From Streptomyces sp. WZ-12 (GTDB taxonomy: Bacteria; Actinomycetota; Actinomycetes; Streptomycetales; Streptomycetaceae), in the NCBI RefSeq assembly GCF_028898845.1, contig NZ_CP118574.1, positions 2,480,001 to 2,544,000 on the forward strand: a DNA stretch of 64,000 bases, in the 5' to 3' direction. Shown piece by piece: positions 1 through 10,131 of the stretch (positions within the stretch are counted from its first letter, which is position 1; the number at the start of each line of letters is the position of its first letter). The notes under the pieces are model-generated. The model had not been told where the DNA came from. It did no database searches and was given only the letters and a program-made list of their open reading frames with translations. Made by a program: the position numbers and the translations under genes.

Positions 1-264
1 GCTGTCTCCTGCGGGGCGCGGGGCCGAAAGTGCCCTTCAGACCACGGTACGCACGGAGCCCGCGCGGGAGCACGCGGAAGGACCGGCCGGGCCGGGAGGT
101 GGGCACCGATGGCGCGTTCCCGACGTAGCCCCGCTTCGATATCGAACTGTGTCCTAATAAACCGATGCACCGCACAACCGCTGAAGCGGACAAACCGTCT
201 ACATCAGTGCGGCGGATGCCACGGGCTCCGCCGCCGTCCGTTGCTCAGCTTTGGAGGGACCCTC
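1..264. other. Upstream region of the first gene, no gene recognised
   Basis: No reading frame here resembles a known protein. The stretch from about 133 to 165 is unusually AT-rich for this DNA and includes a TAATAA at 153-158, so a promoter for the L,D-transpeptidase gene probably lies here. No convincing -35 could be assigned. A GGAGGG ribosome-binding site at 253-258 precedes the GTG start at 265. Confidence 0.4.
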
Positions 265-1440
265 GTGCACGCCGGAACACGTCGCCACACCGCCCGGTTG
301 ATACCCGCCGCGCTCGCCGCGGGGCTGCTGCTGACCGCGTGTGGGAACGGCGCCGACTCCTCCCGGGCGGCGGAGCCGACGGCCAAGGTGACCGTCTCCC
401 CGGCCGGCGGCAGCACCGCCGCGAAACTGGGCTCGCCGATATCCGTCAAGGCCGACGGGGGCAAGCTGACCGCGGTCGACGTCAAGGACGACAAGGGTGC
501 CAAGGTTCCCGGCAAGTTGGCCGCCGACGGCGGGTCCTGGACGTCCGAGGGCAAGGTCCGGCCGAAGACCACCTACACCGTGCAGACCGAGGCGAAGTCG
601 ACCGGCGGCAAGGAGTCCAAGGCCACCGCGACCTTCACCACCGAGCAGCCGGACAAGGTCAACAAGCTCACCAACACCCCGGGGAACGGCCAGACGGTCG
701 GCACCGGCATGCCGGTCTCGATCAAGTTCGACCACAAGGTGGCGAAGGACAAGCGCGCCGAGGTCGAGAAGGCGCTGACGGTCACCAGCCAGCCGAAGGT
801 GGAGGGTGCCTGGGGCTGGGTGACGGACTGGGACGGCAGCGACCGGATCGACTGGCGGCCCAAGGACCCCTGGCCGAGCGGCACCAAGGTCTCCGTGAAG
901 GGCGCGCTGGGCGGGATAGATTCCGGCGACGGCCGCTACTTCGCCCGGGACTACGACTTCGACTTCGCGATAGGCGCCGACCACAAGGCCGTCATCGACG
1001 TGCCCTCGCACAGCATGACCCTGTACGAGAACGGCAAGCCGGTCGACACCATCAAGGGCTCGGCGGGCTCCCCCGAGGCCCCCACCCGCAACGGCATCCA
1101 CACCGTCCGCAGCAAGAACGCCTCCGAGACCATGGACTCCGCCACCATCGGCTACGGCAACCAGTGGATGCTGGACTCGAAGTGGGTCACCCACCTCACC
1201 GCGTCCGGCACCTTCCTGCACTCCGCGCCCTGGAACAAGTCCATCGGCGTGGTCAACAACAGCCACGGCTGCTTCGGCATGACGACCTCGGACGCCAAGA
1301 AGGCGTACGACTTCCTCACGATCGGCTCCACGGTCGAGGTCAAGGGCAGCAGCAGCACCGCGAAGACCGACGTCGGCAACGGCCTGGAGGTCTGGCAGGA
1401 GAACTGGCAGCAGTGGCAGCAGCGGAGCGCCCTGAAGTAG
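265..1440 (+). CDS. L,D-transpeptidase lipoprotein with Ig-like domains
   Basis: Cell-wall cross-linking enzyme of the YkuD family, predicted to form 3-3 peptidoglycan links outside the membrane. The 391-aa product starts at GTG 265, chosen because GGAGGG sits just upstream and because the protein then begins with a short basic stretch, a hydrophobic helix and a lipobox (LLTAC, Cys26). A longer frame opening at 109 would bury the signal peptide. Residues about 40-230 look like the two Ig-like domains usual in actinobacterial enzymes, and the YkuD domain fills the rest. The catalytic segment reads NNSHGCFGMTT with the nucleophile at Cys336; the Arg that follows the Cys in many homologues is missing, which I regard as family variation. 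A strong hairpin follows the stop. Confidence 0.9.
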   Translation: MHAGTRRHTARLIPAALAAGLLLTACGNGADSSRAAEPTAKVTVSPAGGSTAAKLGSPISVKADGGKLTAVDVKDDKGAKVPGKLAADGGSWTSEGKVRPKTTYTVQTEAKSTGGKESKATATFTTEQPDKVNKLTNTPGNGQTVGTGMPVSIKFDHKVAKDKRAEVEKALTVTSQPKVEGAWGWVTDWDGSDRIDWRPKDPWPSGTKVSVKGALGGIDSGDGRYFARDYDFDFAIGADHKAVIDVPSHSMTLYENGKPVDTIKGSAGSPEAPTRNGIHTVRSKNASETMDSATIGYGNQWMLDSKWVTHLTASGTFLHSAPWNKSIGVVNNSHGCFGMTTSDAKKAYDFLTIGSTVEVKGSSSTAKTDVGNGLEVWQENWQQWQQRSALK

Positions 1441-1480
1441 CGCCCGCTGGCCCGCGCCACGACCCGCGGCCCCACCCCCA

Positions 1481-1527
1481 AAGCCCCCGGCCCGGTGACG
1501 AGTTGCTCGTCACCGGGCCGGGGGCTT
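1481..1527. terminator. Bidirectional terminator hairpin
   Basis: Perfect 22-bp inverted repeat (arms 1481-1502 and 1506-1527) around a 3-nt loop. It lies between two convergent genes, so it can end transcription from both sides. The AA at one end and TT at the other give a short T tract in each direction. Confidence 0.85.
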
Positions 1528-1538
1528 CGTCGTCGCGG

Positions 1539-2102
1539 TCAGCGCCCGCCGCTGGGGCTGGCGCTCGGTGCCGGCTTGGTGATCCGGTCGCCCGAGGGGG
1601 CCAGGACGTACCACTTCCCGCCGTGGTCGTCCGCGCCCTGGCCCTTGGCGTCGCCGGGCCGCTTGTCCCCGTCGAAGTAGTAGAGCGGTTGCCCGTCATA
1701 GGCGACCTCCCGGCCGCCGTCCCGACGGGTGATCGTCCCCAGCAGTTCCTTCTTCACCCCGGCGCCGGCCGTCGGCGCCCCGCTCACCAGCACCGGCGGC
1801 CAACGCTCGGCGCAGGCGCCGTAACAGGTCGACTCGCGCTCCCCGTCCGCCTCGAAGAGGTAGAGCGTGCGGCCCTGTCCGTCGACGAGGAGGGTGCCGA
1901 GCGGCCCGGAGCGGGCGTGCACCGCGACCGGCCCGGGCGGCGGGGTGGTCGGCGCGGCGCTGGCGGTGACCGGGCCGGTGGCCGACGGCGTCTGGGTCCG
2001 CGAAGGGGCCGTCCCGCCACCCTGGTTGGCGCATCCGCCGAGCGCCGCGACGACCAGGGCGACGCCGGCCGCGACGCCGGCCACGCTGACGGGGTTCCTC
2101 AT
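1539..2102 (-). CDS. Lipoprotein with secreted repeats (COG4315/PF03640 type)
   Basis: 187-aa exported lipoprotein of unknown function. The N-terminus is a hydrophobic signal ending in a lipobox LGGC, followed by a Thr/Pro/Ala-rich linker to about residue 60. Two units of the conserved Yx(F/W/Y)xxD type follow (LYLFEADGE and LYYFDGDK), the hallmark of the secreted-repeat family. Between them is a CYGAC pair of cysteines that could form a disulfide or bind a metal. The ATG at 2102 has AAGGAGA upstream on the minus strand. The gene stands alone and converges on the L,D-transpeptidase gene. Confidence 0.85.
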   Translation of the reverse strand: MRNPVSVAGVAAGVALVVAALGGCANQGGGTAPSRTQTPSATGPVTASAAPTTPPPGPVAVHARSGPLGTLLVDGQGRTLYLFEADGERESTCYGACAERWPPVLVSGAPTAGAGVKKELLGTITRRDGGREVAYDGQPLYYFDGDKRPGDAKGQGADDHGGKWYVLAPSGDRITKPAPSASPSGGR

Positions 2103-2229
2103 CGCACGTCTCCTTCGGCACGGGGACCGGGCGACGTCCGACCGCCCACCGTCACTAGACCGCAGCCGCCTGGGCCGGGCATCCGGGCGGGCGCGTTCGG
2201 CGTAGCCGGGGACGGGGCGTGCGGCGGCG

Positions 2230-3288
<1,059 letters not shown>

Positions 3289-3408
3289 GCGGTCCCCTTC
3301 GGTCGGTGGTGGCTCAGACCCTAGGAGGTGGAGCGCGCTCCAAGGCAAGGCGACATCGGCGCGGCCGGGTGGCCGGGAGGCGGGCGGGCGCCTCCCGGCC
3401 GGGGAGGG

Positions 3409-5466
3409 TCAACCGGTGCGGAGCGCCGGGTCGCTGACGCCGGGCTTGCCGGTCTCGACGTGGCCGGCGAGGCGGCGCAGGAAGCCGGCGTCGGTGTCGG
3501 CGGTGATCGTCAGGTCGTACCAGCGCTTGCTGGCGGTGAGGTCGACGCGCCGGGTGACGGTACCGCCGGGGTCCACCCGGACCGTCTGCTTGGCGCCGCC
3601 GTAGGCGTTGACGAGGGTGAGGTGGCAGGGGACGGTGCCCGGGTTGCCGAGCGAGAGCTCGATGCGCCCGGAGGCCGCGTCGTGCCGGGCGGTCACCTCG
3701 GGGGTGGCCTTCTTGCCGGGGCCCTTGAAGGTGCGCAGGAAGCCGTTGGGGCCGTGCACCGTCAGGTCGTAACTGCCCTGGGAGTAGGCGGTGTTCCAGG
3801 TGTCGGAGAGCGTCTTGCCGGCCTCGGTGGTGTACGTCCAGGGGCCGTCGGTACGGTTGCCGGAGGTGACCAGGAAGCAGGCGCCGGCGGCGCCGCCACC
3901 GCTGAGGGTGAGGGTGTAACGGCCGCCGGCGACATCCGCCTTGCCGTCGGTCAGCGGGACGTACGGCAGCGGACGGCTGGGCCGGGAGCCCGGCTCCTGG
4001 GTGGGCAGGACGGGCTTGGCGGGCGGCGTGGGGACGTAGCTGTCGTGCCGCTTGTGGTCCGGCGGCTGGAAGCCCTTGGTGTCCGGGAGCGGGGCCGGCT
4101 TGGTGTTCTCCAGGGAGAAGTCGAAGGCGGAGGTGAGGTCGCCGCAGACGGCGCGGCGCCAGGGCGAGATGTTGGGCTCGTGGACGCCGAAGCGGCTCTC
4201 CATGAACCGGATGACGGAGGTGTGGTCGAAGACCTCGGAGCAGACGTAACCGCCGGTGCTCCAGGGGGAGATCACCAGCATCGGGACGCGCTGGCCCAGG
4301 CCGTAGGGGCCGGCGGCGTACGTGGCGTTGCCGCCGAAGTGCTCCAGGGCGGTGTCGACGGTGGACTTGCCCTGGTTGGCGGAGGCGGGCGGGAACGGCG
4401 GGACGACGTGGTCGAAGTAACCGTCGTTCTCGTCGTAGGTGAGGAACAGCGCCGTCTTGCTCCACACCTCGGGGTTGGAGGTCAGCGCGTCCAGGACCTG
4501 GGAGACGTACCAGGCGCCGTAGTTGGCGGGCCAGTTGGGGTGCTCGGAGAAGGCTTCGGGGGCCGCGATCCAGGAGATCTGCGGCAGCTTGCCGGCCTTG
4601 ACGTCGGCCTTGAGCTGGTCGAAGTAGCCGTCGCCCTGCTTGGCGTTGGTGCCGGTGCGGGCCTTGTCGTAGAGCGGGGTGCCGGGCGCGGCGTTACGGT
4701 ACTGGTTGAAGAACAACAGGGAGTTGTCGCCGTAGGTGCCGCGGTAGGCGTCGTCGATCCAGCCCCACTTGCCGGCCGCGTCCAGGCCGTCGCCGATGTC
4801 CTGGTAGATCTTCCAGGAGACGCCGGCCTTCTCCAGGCGCTCGGGGTAGGTGGTCCAGCCGTAGCCGGCCTCCTCGTTGCCGACGACCGGGCCGCCGCCG
4901 GTGCCGTCGTTGCCAACGTAACCGGTCCACATGTAGTAGCGGTTGGGGTCGGTGGAGCTCATCAGCGAGCAGTGGTAGGCGTCGCAGATGGTGAAGGCGT
5001 CGGCGAGCGCGTAGTGGAACGGGATGTCCTTGCGCGTCAGGTACGCCATGGTGCCGGTGCCCTTGGCGGGGACCCACTGGTCGTACTTGCCGTTGTTCCA
5101 CGCCTGGTGACCGCCGTGCCAGTCGTGGTTGAGGCCCTCGATGAACTGCATGCCGAGGTCCTTGGCGTCCGGGTGGTAGGGCAGCAGGTCCTTGGTGCCG
5201 TCGGACTGGTGCCACACGGGCTTGCCGCTGGGGAGCGTCACCGGGCGCGGGTCGCCGAAGCCGCGGACGCCCTTGAGCGAGCCGAAGTAGTGGTCGAAGG
5301 AGCGGTTCTCCTGCATCAGGACGACGATGTGCTCGACGTCCTTGATGGAACCGGCGCTGCGCCGGGCGGGGATGGCCGCGGCGCGGGCGATGCTGTTGGA
5401 CAGCGCGGTGGCACCGGCGGTGGCGCCGGCTATCTGGAGGAAGCGCCGGCGGTTGATGTCAGCCAT
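3409..5466 (-). CDS. Phosphocholine-type phospholipase C, Tat-exported
   Basis: Extracellular phospholipase C of the non-haemolytic (PlcN/phosphoesterase) family, expected to hydrolyse phosphatidylcholine-type lipids. The 685-aa product begins with a twin-arginine signal (NRRRFLQIAGATAG) and an Ala-rich helix. The phosphoesterase domain spans about residues 45-470 and shows the metal-site and catalytic segments MQENRSFDHYFG, STDPNR, YDENDGYFDHV and FDHTSVIRFME. Two consecutive DUF756-type C-terminal domains fill about 490-685. The ATG at 5466 is the first codon that gives an intact Tat signal; the frame upstream is open far beyond but not protein-like. A strong terminator separates this gene from the ATPase gene upstream, so it has its own promoter. 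Confidence 0.92.
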   Translation of the reverse strand: MADINRRRFLQIAGATAGATALSNSIARAAAIPARRSAGSIKDVEHIVVLMQENRSFDHYFGSLKGVRGFGDPRPVTLPSGKPVWHQSDGTKDLLPYHPDAKDLGMQFIEGLNHDWHGGHQAWNNGKYDQWVPAKGTGTMAYLTRKDIPFHYALADAFTICDAYHCSLMSSTDPNRYYMWTGYVGNDGTGGGPVVGNEEAGYGWTTYPERLEKAGVSWKIYQDIGDGLDAAGKWGWIDDAYRGTYGDNSLLFFNQYRNAAPGTPLYDKARTGTNAKQGDGYFDQLKADVKAGKLPQISWIAAPEAFSEHPNWPANYGAWYVSQVLDALTSNPEVWSKTALFLTYDENDGYFDHVVPPFPPASANQGKSTVDTALEHFGGNATYAAGPYGLGQRVPMLVISPWSTGGYVCSEVFDHTSVIRFMESRFGVHEPNISPWRRAVCGDLTSAFDFSLENTKPAPLPDTKGFQPPDHKRHDSYVPTPPAKPVLPTQEPGSRPSRPLPYVPLTDGKADVAGGRYTLTLSGGGAAGACFLVTSGNRTDGPWTYTTEAGKTLSDTWNTAYSQGSYDLTVHGPNGFLRTFKGPGKKATPEVTARHDAASGRIELSLGNPGTVPCHLTLVNAYGGAKQTVRVDPGGTVTRRVDLTASKRWYDLTITADTDAGFLRRLAGHVETGKPGVSDPALRTG

Positions 5467-5638
5467 GTGTCTGGGGACCTCGTAGGTGGGGGGATCGGGG
5501 GGGAACGGGTGCGGACGGTGTTGCGGGCAGAGTGTTCCAAGAGGAACGGGGGTCGGGGAAGAGGAAGTGTCCCGGCCGTGACACTTCACCGTACGGCGGG
5601 CGAACTCCCAGGCCATGCGCGGCCCCGGCACGGCGAAC

Positions 5639-5678
5639 GGCCGGCGGGCCACGGCAGTTGTGCCGTGGCCCGCCGGCC
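5639..5678 (-). terminator. Strong terminator hairpin
   Basis: Perfect 18-bp inverted repeat (5639-5656 and 5661-5678) with a GTTG loop, placed after the stop of the RsbW-like gene and before the phospholipase gene, both on the minus strand. Confidence 0.85.
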
Positions 5679-5729
5679 GCGCGGGGCCGCTCGGTGGCGC
5701 CGGCTCGGCGGCGCCACCGGAACGGGTGG

Positions 5730-6230
5730 CTAGACCAGCGACGCCTCCGACGGGGACGGTCCCGGGGCGACGGGCGGTTCGGCGACGGGCGCGGGCCCCA
5801 CCGCGTCCGGCACGCCGCGCGGCGGCACCGGCGGGGTCACCGACGCGGCGCGGGCCGCCTCGACGCGGCGGGTGAACCAGATGACCTTGCCGTCCGGGGT
5901 GGCGCAGGTGCCCCAACTGTCGCTGAGCGCCGCGATCCTGGCGAGCCCGCCGCCGGTCGCGCCCTCCAGTCGCGGCAGCCGGGGGCCCCCGTCGGCGACC
6001 GAGGCGGTCAGATGGCTGCCGCTCCACCGGAGTTCGAGCACGCAGCGGGCGTCGGGGCCGATGTGGCGATGGACGTTGGTCAGGAGCTCGGCCACCCCCT
6101 CGCACATCGGCGGGATCTCCAACTCAAGGCGCCAGTGGCGCAGATGGGCGGCGACGATCCGCCGGATCTGGGGAACCCGCTCCGCCGAGGCGGGCAGTTC
6201 GACCGTGTAGTGCCGGTGTGGTGGTGTCAT
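5730..6230 (-). CDS. RsbW-like ATP-binding regulatory protein
   Basis: 166-aa protein with a HATPase_c_2 domain of the anti-sigma-factor/serine kinase class, very numerous in Streptomyces. The N-box is visible as EGVAELLTNVHRH and the glycine-rich ATP lid as GATGGGLARIAAL. The last 50 residues are a Pro/Ala-rich tail. The ATG at 6230 is chosen because GAGGAGCC lies just upstream; the frame extends to 6293 without a better start. No cognate sigma factor or anti-anti-sigma gene is adjacent; the SpoIIE phosphatase at 14.2 kb is a possible but unproven functional relative. Confidence 0.82.
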   Translation of the reverse strand: MTPPHRHYTVELPASAERVPQIRRIVAAHLRHWRLELEIPPMCEGVAELLTNVHRHIGPDARCVLELRWSGSHLTASVADGGPRLPRLEGATGGGLARIAALSDSWGTCATPDGKVIWFTRRVEAARAASVTPPVPPRGVPDAVGPAPVAEPPVAPGPSPSEASLV

Positions 6231-6401
6231 GTCGAGGCTCCTCACCGCGAGGCTCACGCCCTTCACCTCGTTGCACCAACGAACCCCGAACACGAAGAGT
6301 GAGCTTCCGTCACGAATGGCTGGAATGCCATGCTGACCCCGGGGTTACCGGCCCGCAACAGGGAGCCATCCGTTTGAGGTGACCTGCTCTCAGGTGAGCG
6401 G

Positions 6402-8516
6402 CTACGCCAGTGCCGTCAGGATCTTGTCGGGGGTCAGCGGCAGCTCCCGCAGCCGGACGCCGGTGGCGTGCCAGACCGCGTTGCCGAGCGCCGCAGCGGT
6501 GCCGACGATGCCGATCTCCCCGATGCCCTTGCTGCCCATGGGGTTGAGGTGGGGATCCTCCTCGTCGAGCCAGTACGCCTCGATGGCCGGGACGTCGGCG
6601 CACGCCGGGACGTGGTACGTCGCCAGGTCGCAGGCGGTGAAGTCGCCAAATGCGGGGTCGATCTCGCTTCCCTCGGTGAGGGCCATGCCCAGGCCCATGG
6701 TCATGCCGCCGATGAACTGGGAGCGTGCCGTACGGGAGTTGAGGATCCGTCCGGCCGCGTACTGGCCGAGCAGTCGGCGGGTCCGGACCTCGCCGGTGCG
6801 GGTGTCGACCTGGACCTCGGCGAAGACGGCGCCGAAGGCGTGTTGGGCGTAGGGGGAGGGCTCGGCGGTCTCCTCGCGGGTGTCCCGGGTGACCGTGAGG
6901 CCCTCGGCGGGGAGCGGCCCCTCGTGGTCGCGGAGCCGGTCCAGCAGTGCGGTGCACGCCTTGTGGACGGCCCAGCCCCAGGAGGCGGTGCCCATGGAGC
7001 CGCCGGCGAGCACGGCGGGCGGCAGGTCGCTGCTGCCGATGTCGACGTGGACGCGGTCCTCGGGGGCGCCGAGCGCGGCGGCCGCGATCTGGGTCAGGAC
7101 GGTGCGGGCGCCGGTGCCGATGTCGGTGGCATTGACCCGGATCCGGTAGCCGCCGTCGGGGGCGGCGTGCGCCTGGGCGGTGCTGGCGCTGACGAAGGTG
7201 GGGTAGGTGGCCGAGGCGACGCCGGTGCCGAGCAGCAGGTCGCCCTCGCGGCGGACGGCGGGGCGCGGGTCGCGGGTCCCCCAGCCGAAGCGTTCCGCGC
7301 CCCGGCGCAGGCACTCGACGAGGTGCCGGCTGCTGAACGGGCGGCCGGTGTCCGGCTCGGTGTCGGTGTCGTTGCGGACCCGCAGTTCGACGGGGTCCAG
7401 GCCGAGGGCGACGGCGAGTTCGTCGAGCGCGGACTCCAGCGCGTACATGCCGGGGGCCTCGCCGGGGGCGCGCATCCAGGAGGGGGTGGGGACGTCGAGG
7501 GCGACGACCCGGTGCACGGTGCTGCTGTTGGGCGAGGTGTACATGATGCGGGCCGGGATCGCGGCCTGTTCGACGAACTCGGCGAGGGTGGAGGTGTGCG
7601 AGAGGCTCTCGTGGCCCAGGGCGGTGAGCACGCCGTCGGGGCCGGCGCCGAGCCGCACCCGTTGGATGGTGGGCGTGCGGTGGCCGACGACGGCGGCCAA
7701 CTGCCGGCGCGGCAGGGCGAGTTTGACGGGGCGGCCGGTGTACCGGGCGGCCATCGCGGCGAGCACGACCTGCGGGCGGGGCGTCCCCTTGGAGCCGAAG
7801 CCGCCGCCGACGTGCTCGGAGACCACGGTGATGTCGTCGGTGCCGAGCTTGAACAGGGCGGCCAGGTCCTCGCACACCCTGGTGGCGCCCTGGCTCGCGT
7901 CGTGGACGGTGAGGTGGCCGTCGGTCCACTGGGCGGTGGCGGCGTGCGGCTCCATGGGGTGGTTGTGCAGCGGGGACATGGTGTAGGTGACGTCGACGGT
8001 GGTCGGTGCGGCGGCGAACGCCGCGTCGAAGTCGCCGCGTTCGCGGGCCCCGGGGCCGCCGAAGACCTCGTCCGGTACGTACAGCCCGGGGTGGTCGGCG
8101 GTGAGCAGCACGTCGTGGTCGTCGGCGGCGTAGCTGATGCGGACGGCCTCGGCGGCGTCCCGGGCGGTCTCCAGGGTGTCGGCGACGGCGAGCGCGACGT
8201 ACCAACCGCGGTGCGGGACGCGGTCCTCCTGGAGGAGCGCGAGGGTCGCGTCGTCGGTGGCGCCGAGGCGGGGCGCGTTCTCGTGGGTGAGGACGGCGAG
8301 GACGCCGGGCAGGGCCAGCGCGTCGCGGGTGTCCACGGCGGTGATCCGGCCGCGGGCGATGGTGGCCGGGACCGGCCAGGCGTAGGCGCAGCCGGGCGGG
8401 GTGTGTTCGGCGGCGTAGCGGGCGGTGCCGGTGACCTTCTCGCGGCCCTCGCGGCGGACCAGGGGGGCGCCCAGCGGGAGAGGCGGTGTCAACGGCTCCG
8501 GGGTTTCGTGGCGCAT
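6402..8516 (-). CDS. Molybdopterin-binding subunit of a xanthine dehydrogenase-family enzyme (PaoC/YagR-like)
   Basis: Catalytic large subunit of a molybdenum hydroxylase, 704 aa. The aldehyde oxidase/xanthine dehydrogenase a/b hammerhead domain lies at about 20-130, followed by the molybdopterin-binding domains. Recognisable segments are VGGGFGSKG, MRAPGEAPGMYALE and the active-site Glu loop SKGIGEIGIVGTAAALGN near the C-terminus. The MRAPGEA form is that of the PaoC/YagR aldehyde-oxidoreductase branch and not the Cys-containing loop of CO dehydrogenase. The start at ATG 8516 follows AAGGACCC. It is the last gene of the operon, 32 bp after the FAD subunit. The substrate (an aldehyde or N-heterocycle) cannot be told from sequence. 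Confidence 0.88.
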   Translation of the reverse strand: MRHETPEPLTPPLPLGAPLVRREGREKVTGTARYAAEHTPPGCAYAWPVPATIARGRITAVDTRDALALPGVLAVLTHENAPRLGATDDATLALLQEDRVPHRGWYVALAVADTLETARDAAEAVRISYAADDHDVLLTADHPGLYVPDEVFGGPGARERGDFDAAFAAAPTTVDVTYTMSPLHNHPMEPHAATAQWTDGHLTVHDASQGATRVCEDLAALFKLGTDDITVVSEHVGGGFGSKGTPRPQVVLAAMAARYTGRPVKLALPRRQLAAVVGHRTPTIQRVRLGAGPDGVLTALGHESLSHTSTLAEFVEQAAIPARIMYTSPNSSTVHRVVALDVPTPSWMRAPGEAPGMYALESALDELAVALGLDPVELRVRNDTDTEPDTGRPFSSRHLVECLRRGAERFGWGTRDPRPAVRREGDLLLGTGVASATYPTFVSASTAQAHAAPDGGYRIRVNATDIGTGARTVLTQIAAAALGAPEDRVHVDIGSSDLPPAVLAGGSMGTASWGWAVHKACTALLDRLRDHEGPLPAEGLTVTRDTREETAEPSPYAQHAFGAVFAEVQVDTRTGEVRTRRLLGQYAAGRILNSRTARSQFIGGMTMGLGMALTEGSEIDPAFGDFTACDLATYHVPACADVPAIEAYWLDEEDPHLNPMGSKGIGEIGIVGTAAALGNAVWHATGVRLRELPLTPDKILTALA

Positions 8517-8548
8517 GGCGCGGGTCCTTGGGGTCGGGGTGGGCGGGG

Positions 8549-9535
8549 TCAGCCGCGGGCGGCGAGGTCGACCAGGACGCCGACGGCGAGGGCACGGGCC
8601 AGCGGGACCTTGAAGCCGTTGTCGCGCAGCGGTGCGGCGGCGGCGAGTTCGGCGTCGGCGGCGCGGGCGAAGGTCTCCTCGGTGGCGGGCGCGCCGCGCA
8701 GCACAGCCTCGGCGGCGCGGGCCCGCCAGGGGCGGTGGGCCAACCCGCCGAAGGCGAGCGCGGCGTGCTCGACGGTGCCGTCGCGGACGGCCAGGACGGC
8801 GGCGACGGAGGCCAGCGCGAAGGCGAACGAGGCGCGGTCGCGGGCCTTGCGGTAGCGGGAGTGCGCGCCGGGGCGGGCCGGCGGCAGTTCGACGGCGGTG
8901 AGCAGTTCGCCGAGCCGGATCTCGGTGTCCCGTTCGGGGGTGTCGCCGGGCAACCGGTGGAACTCGGCGGCGGGGACGGCGCGTTCGCCCTCGGGGCCGC
9001 GCAGGTGCACGGTGGCGTCCAGGGCGGCGAGGGCGACGGCCATGTCGGAGGGCTGGGTGGCGACGCAGTGCGCGGAGTGGCCGAGGACGGCGAGGTCGCG
9101 GTGGGCGCCCTCGATGGCCGGGCAACCGGAGCCGGGCTGCCGCTTGTTGCACGGTTTGGCGGTGTCCTGGAAGTAGGTGCAGCGGGTGCGCTGGAGGAGG
9201 TTGCCGCCGGTGGTGGCGGTGTTGCGCAGTTGCCCGGAGGCGCCGGCCAACAGGGCCTGGGACAGCACCGGGTAGCGGTCGCGGACCGCGGGGGCCGCGG
9301 CGAGGTCGGCGTTGCGGACGGTGGCGCCGATGCGCAGCCCGCCGTCCGGGAGTTCCTCGATGCGGTCCAACGGGAGCCGGCTGACGTCGATGAGGGTGCG
9401 CGGCGCCTCGACGCCGAGCTTCATCAGGTCGACGAGGTTGGTGCCGCCGGCCAGGAACTGGGCGCCGGGCTGCCCGGCGGCGGCCCGCACCGCCTCGTCG
9501 ACGCTGTCGACCCGGAGGTAGCCGAACGGCCTCAT
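8549..9535 (-). CDS. FAD-binding subunit with extra 4Fe-4S cysteines (PaoB/YagS-like)
   Basis: 328-aa medium subunit of the same molybdenum hydroxylase. The FAD-binding motif FLAGGTNLVDLMK is near residue 30 and the second flavin segment TTGGNLLQRTRC near 115. Unlike ordinary CoxM-type subunits it carries the insert with four cysteines (RCTYF, PCNKR, GCPAI, HCVAT) which in E. coli PaoB binds an additional [4Fe-4S] cluster. The CO_deh_flav_C domain follows. The ATG at 9535 overlaps the stop of the iron-sulfur subunit by four bases (ATGA), so the two are translationally coupled. Confidence 0.88.
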   Translation of the reverse strand: MRPFGYLRVDSVDEAVRAAAGQPGAQFLAGGTNLVDLMKLGVEAPRTLIDVSRLPLDRIEELPDGGLRIGATVRNADLAAAPAVRDRYPVLSQALLAGASGQLRNTATTGGNLLQRTRCTYFQDTAKPCNKRQPGSGCPAIEGAHRDLAVLGHSAHCVATQPSDMAVALAALDATVHLRGPEGERAVPAAEFHRLPGDTPERDTEIRLGELLTAVELPPARPGAHSRYRKARDRASFAFALASVAAVLAVRDGTVEHAALAFGGLAHRPWRARAAEAVLRGAPATEETFARAADAELAAAAPLRDNGFKVPLARALAVGVLVDLAARG

Positions 9536-10131
9536 GCGCCGCCCACCTCCGCGCGTACGTCCGGCACTCCGGCCGCGTCGGCGACCGCCTCGACGATCCG
9601 GGGGTAGGCGCCGCAGCGGCACAGGTTGCCGCTCATCCGCTCGCGGATCTCGTCGGCGGTGAGCGCGACCGGCGCCCCGGAGCGCGCGGTGTGCGGGGTG
9701 ACGTGGGAGGGGAAGCCGGCGGCCGCCTCGGCCAGGACGCCGAGCGCCGAGCAGATCTGGCCGGGGGTGCAGTAGCCGCACTGGAGGGCGTCGCGGTCCA
9801 GGAAGGCTTCCTGGAGGGGGTGCAGGCGGTCGCCGTCGGCGAGGCCCTCGATGGTGGTGATCCGGCGGCCGTCGTGCGCCACGGCCAGCAGCAGGCAACT
9901 GTTGGCGCGCCGGCCGTCGACCAGGACGGTGCAGGCGCCGCACTGCCCGTGGTCGCAGCCCTTCTTGGCGCCGGTGAGGCCGAGGTGCTCGCGGAGCAGG
10001 TCCAGGACGGTGGTGCGGTGGTCCAGGATCACGGTGTGCGGGGTGCCGTTGACGGTGAGGCTGAGTTCGGAGCGGCGGCCGTTGACCGGGCGGGGGCCGC
10101 CGGCGTCGTCCCCGGGCTCATCGGGCGGCAT
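9532..10131 (-). CDS. 2Fe-2S subunit of the molybdenum hydroxylase (PaoA/YagT-like)
   Basis: 199-aa small subunit that carries electrons between the molybdenum centre and FAD. The plant-ferredoxin-like cluster is seen as GCDHGQCGACTVL plus a Cys in RANSCL, and the second [2Fe-2S] cluster as LQCGYCTPGQ and NLCRCGAYPRI. There is no twin-arginine signal at the N-terminus, whereas E. coli PaoA has one, so this enzyme should stay in the cytoplasm. The ATG at 10131 shares one base with the stop of the preceding small gene (TGATG). Confidence 0.9.
   Translation of the reverse strand: MPPDEPGDDAGGPRPVNGRRSELSLTVNGTPHTVILDHRTTVLDLLREHLGLTGAKKGCDHGQCGACTVLVDGRRANSCLLLAVAHDGRRITTIEGLADGDRLHPLQEAFLDRDALQCGYCTPGQICSALGVLAEAAAGFPSHVTPHTARSGAPVALTADEIRERMSGNLCRCGAYPRIVEAVADAAGVPDVRAEVGGA

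Noticed and set aside
1258..1287. Atypical L,D-transpeptidase motif (HGCFGM, no Arg after Cys) as a sign of inactivity
   Set aside because: The Cys, His and Gly residues are kept, and variation after the Cys is known in actinobacterial enzymes, so it was not reported as a defect.
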